DNA of 64,000 bases. Origin: Ceratopteris richardii. Its lineage: Eukaryota; Streptophyta; Polypodiopsida; Polypodiales; Pteridaceae. Shown here in pieces: positions 1-9,965 of this stretch (its first letter is position 1; each line of letters begins with the position of its first letter). Location: the NCBI GenBank assembly GCA_020310875.1, contig CM035423.1, forward strand, positions 117,035,865 to 117,099,864, written 5' to 3'. The position numbers were made by a program, and so were the translations under genes. The notes beneath the pieces are model-generated. The model worked only from the letters and a program-made list of their open reading frames with translations, ran no database searches and was not told the origin of the DNA.

Positions 1-236
1 ACACATACACACATATTCACATATACACATTTATACATACACACATATTCACATATACACAACACATATTATTGTGGGATAAATGCATGTATTTTGTATG
101 AATGAGTGTATATGCATGCATGTGTGTGTACGTATATATGTGGATATGTATATGTGTGTTTATGTTATATGTATGTATATGTGTATATATATACATATAT
201 GCATGCGTATATGTTTGCATGTATATGTGTATGTGG

Positions 237-268
<32 letters not shown>

Positions 269-293
269 GTGTATATATGTGTATGTATTCTGA
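1..293. repeat. TATG/TG-rich microsatellite
   Basis: The sequence is a degenerate run of TATG, TGTA and TG units (ACAC-rich on the opposite strand). It opens all frames for short, cysteine/tyrosine-rich translations that are not genes. It lies directly upstream of a splice-acceptor-like CAG at 322-324, so it may sit in an intron of the transposon gene. Confidence 0.9.
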
Positions 294-324
294 CTTTTTT
301 TTCTGTTTGAGATTAAATTAACAG

Positions 325-1036
325 GAGATATTGTATGGTCGGAAAAAATAAGAGGCGAGCTAACATACCACCTGAGTCGTGGCAGTTTTTTCGTAGACAG
401 CTACGTCTTCAGGAGTCATTTCCTCAGCAGAAGGTACACAAATTAATAGTTTATATTTATAATTTTTAGATATTTTAGTAATTTTTTAATTTAATTTATG
501 TATTTTTTTCCTTGAATAAACAGGCTGCTGCAAAGAAGAGAGTGGAGTCGGGCCACACATCGCACTTAGGCCAAATGGGCCATAATGGTTTTGTAGCTAC
601 GTTTGTAAGTATATGTGTTATTGTGAGTATATTTTTTATTTTAGTTAAAATGCAAGCAACTAATGTTTTTTATTTGTTTCATTGCAGCGAAAGGATTATG
701 GCCGATATCCTACGAAACACGAGATCGAGTATGCTACACATTTTGGATATCGGCGTTTGAGCGAGTATATACAAGATCATCCTGATGCCTTTGTGAGTAT
801 TTTTAAATTTTATATAATTATTTTGTTGTTATGAATGTTTTAATTATTTTATTGATTTATGTTTGTTATATGTAATACAGGAGTATTATAGGGAGACAAA
901 TATGGATGAGGTGGAGAGACAGACACAGGAGGGACGATCTCGATCGTCACAGGGTGATCATGAGGATGAGGATGAGGAAAATCAGGATGATCATGATATT
1001 GCTGATGATGATGATGATCATGATGATGATGATTAG
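325..1036 (+). CDS. Ptta/En/Spm-type transposase-like protein, C-terminal four exons (partial)
   Basis: Four exons can be read with consistent phase: 325-433, 524-604, 688-792 and 881-1036, joined by introns of 83-90 bp that begin GT (gtacac, gtaagt, gtgagt) and end AG. They encode about 149 residues ending in a stop. The order is a KNK-containing basic segment with WQFFRRQL, then GHTSHLGQMGHNGF, then the GRYPTKHEIEYATHFG block, then an Asp/Glu/His-rich acidic tail. The KNK...H...G-R-P-T-x-E arrangement resembles the plant transposase family Ptta/En/Spm, which in CACTA elements acts with the main transposase on element ends. The N-terminal exons lie left of the window. The exons are uninterrupted by stops, which suggests modest age. 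The family call is by motif only; another CACTA-borne protein is possible. Confidence 0.5.
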
Positions 1037-1239
1037 GATTTTAGACGTTGATTATGACATTGGATTATATGTATTTACATTGATATATATATATATATAT
1101 TTATCTATATATTTTTCATTTCAGTCATGTTTTGAATTGTGTGTATGGTATTAAGTAATGAAGAGTTTTGTTCTATTGATTGTTATTATTGTCTATATTA
1201 AGCATGTGTTTTAATACTTTAATTATATAATTCATTCAT

Positions 1240-1615
1240 ATGTGTGTACCTAAGTGTATATGTATGTGTGTGTATATGTATGTATGTGCATGTGTATGTG
1301 TGTGTATATATATGTATGTGCATGTGCATGTATAAGTGTATATGTGTGTATGAGTATGTGCATGTGCATGTGTATGTGTGTATATGTATATGCATGTATA
1401 TGTATAACTCTATGTGTATGTGTGTGTATGTGCATGTATATGTGTATATGTGCATGTGTATGTGTGCGTATATGTATGTATATGCATGTGCATGTATAAG
1501 TGTATATGTATGTATCAATATGTGCATGTTCTTGTGTATGTGTGTGTATATGTATAACTCTATGTGTATGTGTGTGTATGTGCATGTATATGTGTATATG
1601 TAGGTATATGCATGT
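1240..1615. repeat. TGTA/TG-rich microsatellite array
   Basis: About 375 bp of GTATGTGTG-type units with internal longer-period copies: a block ending in GTATAACTCTATGTG occurs near 1400 and again near 1550. It lies downstream of the transposase-like exons, inside the CACTA element. The long open frames on both strands here are repeat artefacts. Confidence 0.9.
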
Positions 1616-1782
1616 GTGTGTGCTTCTTCATCATGTATAAGTGTATGAGTGCATATCAATAAGTGTGAGTATGGTATGTAATGAAAATAACACAATTCAA
1701 ATGATCTACAAATAATAGAAATTGTACTTACAATTGTGATCCATAGTTTTTGCCTGGTTAGCTTCTTGAATAACCTGCAATA

Positions 1783-1783
1783 A

Positions 1784-1817
<34 letters not shown>

Positions 1818-1935
1818 TCTAGAGAGAGAGAGAGATCTAGAGAGAGAGAGAGTGAGATCTAGAGAGAGAGAGATCTAGAGAGAGAGAGAGAGAAAATTCA
1901 AAGAGAGAAAGATGTAGAAAGAGAGAAACAAAGAC
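1783..1935. repeat. GA-rich tract with AGATCT interruptions
   Basis: A (GA)n microsatellite is interrupted several times by ATCT, giving repeated AGATCTAGAG units. It lies between the TG array and the subterminal repeats of the CACTA element. No coding content. Confidence 0.9.
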
Positions 1936-2094
1936 AGAGGGAGACAATAACAGAGAGCTTAAGCAAAACAACAATTCTGCATATACTTTCTTCAGCTCGT
2001 AAGCGCAGCGCAATTGCGAACGTTGGAGAGCTCTTCGATCGGATGCGTGAAAATGCCGATTGCAGAGCCTCCAACGTTTTAATTTTTGTCCGTC

Positions 2095-2400
2095 AACAGA
2101 TCGTCGTATAAGCGATGCAACGCGTCGTCGTATAAGCGACATTTGCTTAGCGTCGCGTATACGACGGTCTGCACCGTCGCTTATACGACGGTGTGGACCG
2201 TCGCTTATGCGACACAAAAAAGCGTCGCTTATACGACGGTCTGCACCGTTGCTTATACGACGGTGTGGACCGTCGCTTATGCGACGCAAAAAAGCGTCGC
2301 TTAAGCGACGCCTTTGACAAGCGTCGTTTAAGCGACGTTAGGCGGAAGTGTCGCAATAGAGGTCGCAAATACCGTCGTTTTTTGCGTCGTATAATCGACG
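2095..2400. repeat. CACTA subterminal repeat array
   Basis: GC-rich direct and inverted copies of CGTCGCTTATACGACG fill this stretch. A 72-bp unit occurs twice in tandem (2151-2222 and 2223-2294) with about three differences. A perfect 16-bp palindrome, CGTCGCTTAAGCGACG, lies at 2295-2310. In the En/Spm family such subterminal motifs are the binding sites of the element's own DNA-binding protein; that role is inferred here. The block is much richer in CpG than its surroundings. Confidence 0.85.
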
Positions 2401-2485
2401 GTCCACGCTCGACGGTAATTCCGACGCAAGTTGCAATTTTATAGCGACGAAATTCTGTCGCGTTAACCGTCGCTACACGCCCGTA

Positions 2486-2497
2486 TTCTTTGTAGTG
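2486..2497 (+). repeat. CACTA right terminal inverted repeat
   Basis: TTCTTTGTAGTG, reverse complement CACTACAAAGAA, marks the element's edge, with TTG at 2498-2500 as the candidate 3-bp target duplication. The partner repeat lies outside the window. Confidence 0.8.
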
Positions 2498-2559
2498 TTG
2501 CTGCAGATCTTACTATTTGATACTACAGTGAGGGCGTGATGACGGGTAAGAACGAAAAA

Positions 2560-3042
2560 CTACGAGCCTACTCGGAAGGCTGAAAATGGAACCTCGGGCA
2601 ACATGGCGGCCTCTCCTCCTCGTGACGCATAACGTCCTTCAAGTGTTGGTTCTTCCGTTAAGATCGACGGAACTTCGCTTGATTCAGGTGAAAAGGATGC
2701 GAAGGATGTCGGAGAAGAATTGAAAGCTACCCGACTTATATCCTTTACGCCGCTTTTCTGTCTTTCCATTACGTTCACGTGCTTCTTCTCCATATCAACT
2801 GCCCTCTGGAAGACGTCTTCGTGCGACCAGCTATGGAATAGCCTGGAACACCGTGCGTCAAGTTCACTGTCAAGTCCTGCGCAAGCGCTTGACAACACCT
2901 TCTGCTCGGCTATGAAGGTGGAAGTGATGCGCGCCGTAGATGCGCTAGAACTCTCAAGACGGCCATAAAATGCGACAGTGAAGAGGGAAGTAGCGCACAC
3001 AAAACAGATGATGCAGAGGATAAGCGGAATTTTTTGTCCCAT
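2560..3042 (-). CDS. hypothetical protein with one N-terminal hydrophobic segment
   Basis: From the ATG at 3042 a 160-residue frame runs without a stop. Residues 4-26 (PLILCIICFVCATSLFTVAF) form a clear hydrophobic stretch, either a signal anchor or one membrane segment. The rest is Ser/Glu-rich and soluble. The frame can extend 30 residues upstream to a GTG at 3132, but no ATG lies there and an in-frame stop precedes it in the pre-insertion sequence, so the ATG is preferred. The region is distinctly richer in G+C and CpG than the AT-rich DNA to its right, which hints at genic origin. A SINE-like insertion sits just upstream. I recognise no family, and no splice-supported neighbour exon is evident. 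It could be a chance frame in an unmethylated island or a fragment of a host gene. Confidence 0.3.
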   Translation of the reverse strand: MGQKIPLILCIICFVCATSLFTVAFYGRLESSSASTARITSTFIAEQKVLSSACAGLDSELDARCSRLFHSWSHEDVFQRAVDMEKKHVNVMERQKSGVKDISRVAFNSSPTSFASFSPESSEVPSILTEEPTLEGRYASRGGEAAMLPEVPFSAFRVGS

Positions 3043-3134
3043 AGTGGGAAGCACAAATTGCACGAAACACAGCAGAGCTTCGCGCACAGGCCGAATCAGC
3101 CCAAAGAGGAGTATACACTGCACGGTGCACACTT

Positions 3135-3305
3135 TTCTTTTTAAAACGGAGGTTCGGCTGAGGCCTACTCCCCTGACTTTAACTTTGAAATTGCAACTCT
3201 ACAAGGAGGGCATAGTACCCATGGGACCCTCCTTATCCCACAAGAACAGTGGTTTACAAAACTCGATTAAACAACAGTCACAACTACCGCAGAGATGGAC
3301 AAACA
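3135..3305 (-). mobile_element. SINE-like insertion, copy 1
   Basis: The insert is bounded by an exact 10-bp direct repeat, GTGCACACTT, at 3125-3134 and 3306-3315. Read on the minus strand, its last ~115 bases match copy 2 at 52987-53105: both share GTGGGAT, GGGTCCC/GGTCCC with ATGGG/GTGGG, a G-GAGTAGGC block, GCCGAAC and an A-rich tail. The order (TGGGAT, GGTCCC, GGGAGTAGGC, GAACCTCCGTTTTAAAA) resembles the 3' part of widespread plant Au-type SINEs, which end in a GGACACC-GGTT-like block before an A/T tail. I see no clean A/B box at its 5' end, so the head may be diverged or lost. Mobilisation by a LINE is inferred from the target duplication and tail. Confidence 0.55.
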
Positions 3306-3399
3306 GTGCACACTTCGGGAAGCTGCTATCGAGCGCAGGTGTAAGAGCTTGTGGCTCGTCCTCTCTCGAATGCAGCTAGCCGTGGAAACAAGTGAACAC

Positions 3400-3825
3400 A
3401 TGCTTTTGAAATTAAGCATGTATATTATAATTTCATTCTATTAAATTTCAAAAGCTTTTAGATAGGAAATTCGATCATTGAGATGTACTCTTACGGATTA
3501 ACTTAAATTAATTTGGAAGTTTAATGAAAAGCAGCAGTTCAAATTAATTTAAAAGTACAATGAAAAACAAAGAAGTAAAGCTCCATGCGACTTCCAATCC
3601 CACAAAGAAAGGAGAGGTTTGATGCATAGCAATTGCTAACATACAGAGCCCGAAGGTCTACTAAGATGGACATTATGAAAGGATGATCCTAAAGGTAGAG
3701 GAGCTGACTAGTTTGAAGTTAGTAGTCCGAAGGTCATATGGTCCCCCGAAAGGGTTGGTTTTAACATCTCACCACCATGTGCTAAGGAATGTCTACTTAC
3801 TCTTTCAATTATGCTTAAGAAATTG
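3400..3825. other. AT-rich sequence, nothing recognised
   Basis: No convincing reading frame or repeat end is seen. Short direct repeats of AATTTGGAAGTTTAATGAAAA-like sequence occur near 3510-3560. Confidence 0.5.
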
Positions 3826-3874
3826 AAATGAACAACACACACTGAAGCCTTTGGTTATATATAGAGGCCCACTT

Positions 3875-3936
3875 GTAGCATGAACCTCCAACCTCAAAAT
3901 CTAGAGTCAAGTGTTTAAACCACTACACCATGGACC
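3875..3936 (-). repeat. tRNA-like (SINE-head-like) segment, unit 1
   Basis: On the minus strand it reads GGTCCATGGTGTAGTGG followed about 35 bases later by GGTTCATGC. These match the RNA polymerase III A box (TGGTGTAGTGG) and B box (GGTTCRANNC) spacing. The start resembles the plant tRNA-Gln 5' end. The acceptor stem is not closed at the 3' side, so it is not a tRNA gene. A tRNA-derived SINE head is the simplest reading. Confidence 0.5.
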
Positions 3937-4369
3937 GTCCCTTGAATTTTTTGAGAAGATTAACCTTGAATGTATCTTCTTATTAAAGCAGTTCTTTTTA
4001 ATTTTTTGAGAAGTTTCATTTTGGATGTATTCTTTCATTAAAGCTGAATTTAGAAAGAGCAACTCACACATCAAGAATCTTGTTTATCCCTCACTTTTTT
4101 AAGAGCCAACATCATGCCAACTTGCTAGAATTATATTTTATATTTTCAATTGCATTTTCTTTCCTTTCTCGTATTTTAAAGCCTCGAGACTTTTGGGCTT
4201 GAGTTACTCAAAGAAAACATAAACTACCATAGAATCTTGGAATTCTTGTATTACAAAGCAAAAAAAATAGTACAATATTCGAAAAGTGGTGGATGACCAT
4301 AATCAGAGTTTGGATATGGAAGCAATGAACAACACACACTAAAGATTGGTTACACATGGAGCCACACTT

Positions 4370-4431
4370 CTAGCTTGAACCTTGAACCTCAAAATCCAGA
4401 GTCAAGTGTTCAAACCACTACGATATGGACC
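4370..4431 (-). repeat. tRNA-like (SINE-head-like) segment, unit 2
   Basis: The second copy reads GGTCCATATCGTAGTGG and then GGTTCAAGC, an even better B box than unit 1. It occupies the same place in the duplicated block, so the tRNA-like head was present before the tandem duplication. Confidence 0.5.
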
Positions 4432-4969
4432 CTCCCTTAAATTTTTTGGGAAGATTAATCTTGAATGTATCTTTCTATTAAAGCACTTCTTTTTTATGTT
4501 TTGAGAAGTTTCATTTTGTCTGTATTCTTTCATTTTTATTTTCTTTTTTATTTTTTGAGAAGTTTCATTTGGCTGTATTCTTTCATTTTTTTTATTTTTT
4601 GAGAAGTTTCACTTTGGCTAAATTTAAAAGGGACAACTCACACATCAAGAGTCTCGTTTGTCCCTCGCTTTTGAGAGCCAACATCATGCCGCCAGCTTGC
4701 TAGTATTAAATTTTATATCTGAAATTGCATTTTCTTTCCTTTCTCTTATTTTAAAGCCTTGAGACTTTTGGGTTTGAATTATTCAAATTACCATAGACTC
4801 TTGGAATCCTTGTATAACAAAGCAAAGAAAGTAGTACATTATTCGAAAAGTGGTGGATGACCATAATCGGAGTTTGGATTCGGTTGAATGAGAGGTTTTC
4901 ATTCGGTTATATCACAAACAACATAAATTGTGATAATGAAAGTCAACATGCAGTGCATTAGAAAATATT

Positions 4970-5058
4970 ATCTCTCTCTCTCTCTCTCTCTTATATAAAT
5001 GTTATCTCAGAAAATATTATCTCTCTCTCTCTCTTATATAAATGTTATCTCTCTCTAG
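4970..5058. repeat. CT microsatellite, two runs
   Basis: Two (CT)n runs each sit in the same GAAAATATTATCTCTCT...TTATATAAATGTTATCTC context, so a 50-60 bp unit including the microsatellite is duplicated. Confidence 0.85.
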
Positions 5059-7469
5059 ATGATATTCTATATGAAAATTCATTGAGCAACTTGCTTCGTT
5101 ATCACATTTTCATAACTAAGCATTTTCTCATGTAACTATTTAATGTGATTTGTTAAGCCTAATGCAAGATATTTGAACTCCTGTAGAATTTAAACTACCT
5201 ATCCAAGCTTTAAGAAAATGAGTGGCCTCTTCATTTTCAACTTACGATAAAGGGTAGGTTCCAAAGATAAGTAATCTTCTTTCCTTTGTTTTTGTCTTGT
5301 GGAACGCATTGAATGAGTTTTGATCTTATCGCATGTGTAATATGGTAAGTATAAAAAGGGTCCATATATGTGCTAATTCGTAATTTAAAGCGCAACCATA
5401 CGTTTGGGAATCCTAAAATTCTCATAAATTCATATATAACCATACAAGTAATTTTGAAGGTTCCCAAGCTTGCAAGCTCAAGTATGAAGTATCCATATAG
5501 ATAGGTCTCGCAATAAAAGAGACAAAAGATGGATGTAGCTATGATGGAGCTAAGTATTATTTTTAATTTTGCTCATTATGGTTGCTTTTTTTTCATGATA
5601 AAGTAATGCATAAAAAAATGCATATCAAAAGGAGTAGGTGAATTCTAAATGCACATAGGATGGTCCATGAGTTTACTCACTTAAGTGATTAACTTAAAGT
5701 GTACACGAATAAACAAAATATTTTATCTTCAAATAGAATCACTGCATATCGATGGTTAAAGATTGAACCTAATTGGTTCACTATAGCATGTCATGAACAT
5801 GAATGGAAATTATGGGTGCATTAATGGATTTATGTTCATGAATAGATCACAGTTCTAAGTGTGAAATGCATGTATGCTTTAAGAAGGGATTCAATGTTTG
5901 AACCTTATGCATGCTAAGCATCTTCAAACAAAGATGGATATGTTTTTGGCATACACTATTTATGCATATCAATGAACTCTATGACACATTCATGGGGTTA
6001 TAGTAAAAGTGGAAGGCCACGTTTATTGACTTTATGTTAAGATAAGAAATCACTTCTTGATATGAATCTAAAATTATAGAACATCAATGGTATATTAATT
6101 TGATTCGGCTTAATAACCATTATACTTTTATGATTTTATGTTTTCTCATATTCCAAAATCCATAAAAAGTTTAACATTGCTAGAAAATCCTAAGGTTAGA
6201 GTCCTTTTTCATGGATTCTCAAATTCCATAAAATCCATGGCATACCTAATGAACAAGGCCAAAGACTTAAGCCTCAATTTAAACATTTTTTCTCTTCAAT
6301 TATTAACCATGTGTTTGTGGTGATAAGAATTTGAATTGAAAAAGATCCTCAAGAGAAACTAAAGAGTGTTTGAAACCCTACATACATTGATAGCTTATTC
6401 TAGAAACAATCTTTCAAAATTTCGAAATATGTTATCTTATTTTGATGTATTTCTTTCTTCTGGTGAGAAATGTGAACCATTGGAGTACTTTGAAAAGACA
6501 ATTGATTCAAAGATAAATAGTTGTAAGTCTTTAAAGAAAAAGACATATCTATATAAGATGGAAACTAAAGGCTTGAAAGTTACTTTAAATACCATTAGTC
6601 CAAAATATGACCTAGGATCAAAGGAAAATTTACCAACATTGTTGAAGATATCAAAATTTTGATAAATTATTTATGTGCATGTAATTAATTTCTTTGTAAC
6701 AAATGTCTAAGTATGTCCATAGAGAATACATATTTTTATAATACTACCTCTATTATTGGTTGATTCACATTGAGAAGACCATTTTGATTACATTGAAAAA
6801 AAATCCAATGATGAGTTAGTATCCATTAAATAAAGAGAAAACATTTTGAAGTACAATAAAGACTCGGTAAGTTTGAAACTTACAAGCCTATTAAAGCATT
6901 TTGATATATGCTACTTAATTATAATAGAGGAAAGTTTTTCCCAAAAAAATGATGTTTGATTCAATGAGAAATCTAAAAGAAAGAGTTAACATTATCTAGA
7001 TTATGGCAAGAGTATAAATAAGATGGTATGGGATGTATAGGTTTAAGCTATCACCCTAGTTGATTCAATGATATGAGATGCCATATTTATAGATAATTGA
7101 AGCTTGAACCTAGGGATACTACATGGTTTCAGTCAACTTGGAAGAAATGTGACTTAGCATACACAAAGCTCGGATTTGATTTGCACTTAGTAAATTGGTA
7201 CACAAAAATAAAGGATGAGCATAAATGTATTGAAAGATTATAGTTTTTGTGGATGAAAACTCTTTAAACAGAAAGGAAAGGTATAATTGACATGATGCCT
7301 CAAAGTAAAAGAAACATTTCTTAACTCTTTTATCAATAGTTAAGAAGTTAATTTGGTATCAAGTACCTTCTGCTTGGGAATTAAACTCAAACTAAGTGAC
7401 TAATGGATATGCAAGGTTGGATTCCATAAAGGAATTCCCATTTGGTAAGAACCAAAGTATAAGCTAGTC
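5059..7469. other. decayed AT-rich DNA, nothing firmly recognised
   Basis: Only short open stretches exist; the longest is 6366-6662 on the plus strand (98 residues, Lys/Ser/Leu-rich), whose family I do not recognise. The plus-strand composition and the LTR-edge-like block that ends the region near 9434-9965 suggest the interior of an old LTR element, but no domain motif survives that I can name. Confidence 0.4.
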
Positions 7470-7742
7470 AAGGAACTTGAAAATGCATAAGATTAATAAG
7501 CATAGTTTGGTTGGAAACTATGACATATTGCTTAAGTCAAAGGGATGACATAAAGTTTGGTCCTTAGAAGATGAATAGCTAAAGGTTTCAAAAGGAACTT
7601 GAAGCATATACATTTAAGGAACTTGAAAATGCATAAGATTAATAAGCATAGTTTGGTTGGAAACTATGACATATTGCTTAAGTCAAAGGGATGACATAAA
7701 GTTTGGTCCTTAGAAGATGAATAGCTAAAGGTTTCAAAAGGA
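7470..7742. repeat. recent 146-bp tandem duplication
   Basis: The segment beginning AAGGAACTTGAAAATGCATA occurs at 7470 and again at 7616. The two copies look identical over about 127 bases before diverging after CAAAAGGA. Such identity amid heavily decayed DNA points to a recent local duplication or a possible assembly artefact. Confidence 0.9.
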
Positions 7743-9433
7743 GCAATAGGATGTTAAAGACATAAGCAAGATATAACTCATGAAGGTATGAACTAAAAAT
7801 CTTGATTAAAACCCATGGTTAAATATCAATGAAGAAGAAAGGATCTCAAGGAGAAAGACTTGTTCTTATCTCATATTAAATTGGTTAAAAGAATTCAGAA
7901 GAACAAAATGACCTAGATTCATCTAAAGGATCAAACCTTTTATGGTATGATCGTGAGTCAAGCTAATGAGAGGAAAGTGGTCAATCAGAAAGTTCTCTTA
8001 TATAAAGATAGTTGGCATGTTAATTTGACACATTAGTGCTTTCTCTCATTTATATGGTTCCAAGGATTTCAAAAATGGAATTCAAGATCTTAGAGGATGA
8101 TCATTATCCTCTTATGAAGATGTATTGTTCTAAATAGAATACATAACTAACTTTAGATTGTGTAGTAGATTCAAATTAAATAAGAGGATAAGAATTTGGG
8201 GAGTTTCGGAGTTAAATTCCAAAAGTGAGGAGCATGTATAAAATGAAGCTCACTGAATTATAAATCCATTCGACTTGGATTATAAAGCCCAATGAATTAT
8301 AAAGACTTCAATCATTTGGCTTGAATCGAGCATTGATTCAATAGATCATGGATCTAGCAAAAAGATTTTTGTGACTAAGGGAAAAAACATCCTAATGGAT
8401 TGATAAGTATCATTCCTCAATTAGTCTAGGATTCCATGGAATTGATTAAGCAAGAGTGATTTTGTTCCTCTTTGCCAACCATAGGTGACCTTTGAGGCCA
8501 ATATGTGTAATTATCATGGTATGAACCAAAGTTGGTTCAAGATAGTTAGTAGTAGTACTCTTGGGAAGACCCTACCAAGCTAAATGAACAAAAGATGGGT
8601 AGGGACCCATAACAATGTTCTTCCAAGTAATTTGAATTCCACAAGATGTGATTGTATCCTTTGGATCTCTGAACCTTGAAGATCAAGATTTTTCTAGAAG
8701 GAGTGGCTAAGTGAAATAAAAGGGAAATGTTCCAAGAGTTGATCGAGATTCACGAAAACTCAATAATGATCAAGATGAGATTCTATAAGATGATGAATTT
8801 TTAGATTGAGATTATTATCTATCACTCAAAATAATTGAGCATTATGGTTCAAGAAAAATTGTTTGATTTATATAAGTCCACCTAACTTGCCAATTATTGG
8901 GAAGACAATAGATGTACTCAAGATATTCATTATATTTAACTAGGAACTAATTTTACCCAATTTAATAATACCATTTACTTGTCTTAACAAGTCTTAAAAT
9001 ACAATAAAGTACATTTTTTTCAAGGGACTATAGAAGGGTAATTCAAGTAAAAATCATGTAAAGATTTTTCTTTTCTATTAAAAGTGGAAGATTAATTTAT
9101 TTTCGAGAACTTTCAAGATAGATGTAGGAATTCTATTGGATACTCTTATAGATTTCAAATAAGGTACAAGGTTTACAAAAATGTAGGATTTTATGGAGCT
9201 TGCAATTGGTGAAAATAGTAAAGGGAAATAATTAAGCTAAGACCACTATAGAAATTGACCCATTTTATTAGTCCATAGGTATAAGGCTTGCATCTACATC
9301 TACTAAGAGTGAGGGAAAGTGATGTCGATAGGGATAATGATTCATCTCTGTTTACATTGAGAAATGAGACAAACGTAAAGAGAAACAAATTTAATGAGAG
9401 AGAGTCTATTATCAGAGTATAATTCATGGTGCA
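7743..9433. other. decayed AT-rich DNA, nothing firmly recognised
   Basis: No frame above 90 residues and no recognisable domain in any frame. I infer an old retroelement interior from the LTR-edge-like block that follows, but cannot support it with motifs. Confidence 0.35.
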
Positions 9434-9965
9434 TGAGTGAATACTCCACATAATGTACTTCTACACATTTTCAAGGATGGAAACTTTTAAACGAGGAAGA
9501 ATGTTGTATAAATCATGGGTTAAAAAGGTTACAATACATTAATTATAAGGTTTAGAATATAGTTCATAACATCCTGATTTCAGCCATTTACCTTTTATTA
9601 CATGTTGGAACCTTTGGTTTGACACCTTGGGGTATTTGTCTCCATAATGTGAAGAGACAAAGACATAACATATACTCTAGTCATGGTCCCTCTCTCTCTC
9701 ATCTCTCTTTAGAGAGACCATGATCAAAGTATAGGTCAATATACACAAGGGAATACTCCACATAATATATAACTACACATTTTCTAGGATGAAATTCCCT
9801 TACGGGAGGAATAATGTTGTATAAATCATGGGTTCCGAAGGCTAAAAATACATGAACTCTAAGATTTAGAATATAATTTATAAAAGCCCTATTTTAGAAA
9901 TTTATGTACATTTAGTAAATGCTTTAACCTTTGGTTTAAACCCTTGAGGTAGTTATTTATATCAT
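9434..9965 (+). mobile_element. duplicated LTR-edge-like block of an old LTR element
   Basis: Two diverged copies about 312 bp apart (9434-9660 and 9746-9965) share AATACTCCACATAAT, then a purine-rich stretch (ACGAGGAAGAA and ACGGGAGGAATAA) immediately followed by TGTTGTATAAATCATGGGTT. A purine tract abutting TGTT is what the junction of an interior and a downstream LTR looks like in Ty3/Gypsy elements. The fossil is heavily decayed and its left part cannot be delimited. An alternative is a plain tandem repeat. Confidence 0.4.

Larger units (their letters stand above)
1..2497 (+). mobile_element. CACTA (En/Spm) DNA transposon, right-hand portion
   Basis: The right end is the 12-mer TTCTTTGTAGTG at 2486-2497, whose reverse complement CACTACAAAGAA is a classic CACTA terminus. 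It is followed by TTG at 2498-2500, the likely 3-bp target duplication. Inward lies a dense GC-rich array of CGTCGCTTATACGACG-type units, as expected of CACTA subterminal repeats. Further in are four spliceable exons of a protein resembling the plant Ptta/En/Spm transposase domain. The left terminus and the rest of the coding region lie beyond the window, so autonomy cannot be judged. Two TG-rich microsatellites and a GA tract sit in its non-coding parts. Terminus, subterminal array and gene content agree independently, so the class is fairly secure; the left part of the assignment (1-320) is inferred. Confidence 0.75.
3826..4879. repeat. tandem direct duplication, two units of about 490 and 557 bp
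   Basis: Unit 1 (3826-4315) and unit 2 (about 4323-4879) share the same order: AACAACACACACT, a tRNA-like block, a TTTTTTGAGAAG(A/T)TT block, CACACATCAAGA, CTTGCTAG, TTTCTTTCCTTTCTC, and GAAAAGTGGTGGATGACCATAATC at the end. They are diverged at many positions, so the duplication is old. Unit 2 is longer because the TTTTTTATTTTTTGAGAAGTTTCA segment is multiplied at 4490-4615. No protein coding seen. Confidence 0.8.

Noticed and set aside
83-321. Overlapping Cys/Tyr/Met-rich open frames on both strands
   Set aside because: They are translations of the TATG/TG microsatellite; every frame is open because the repeat contains few stops.
1219-1695. A 158-residue His/Thr/Tyr-rich frame
   Set aside because: Product of the TG microsatellite array; no domain, no non-repeat composition.
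2060-2444. Arg/Ser-rich repeat frames (RRISDG, RRLCDA)
   Set aside because: Translations of the CACTA subterminal repeat; repetitive in all frames.
3875-3936. Functional tRNA-Gln gene on the minus strand
   Set aside because: A and B boxes fit, but the acceptor stem does not close and the anticodon arm is not convincing.
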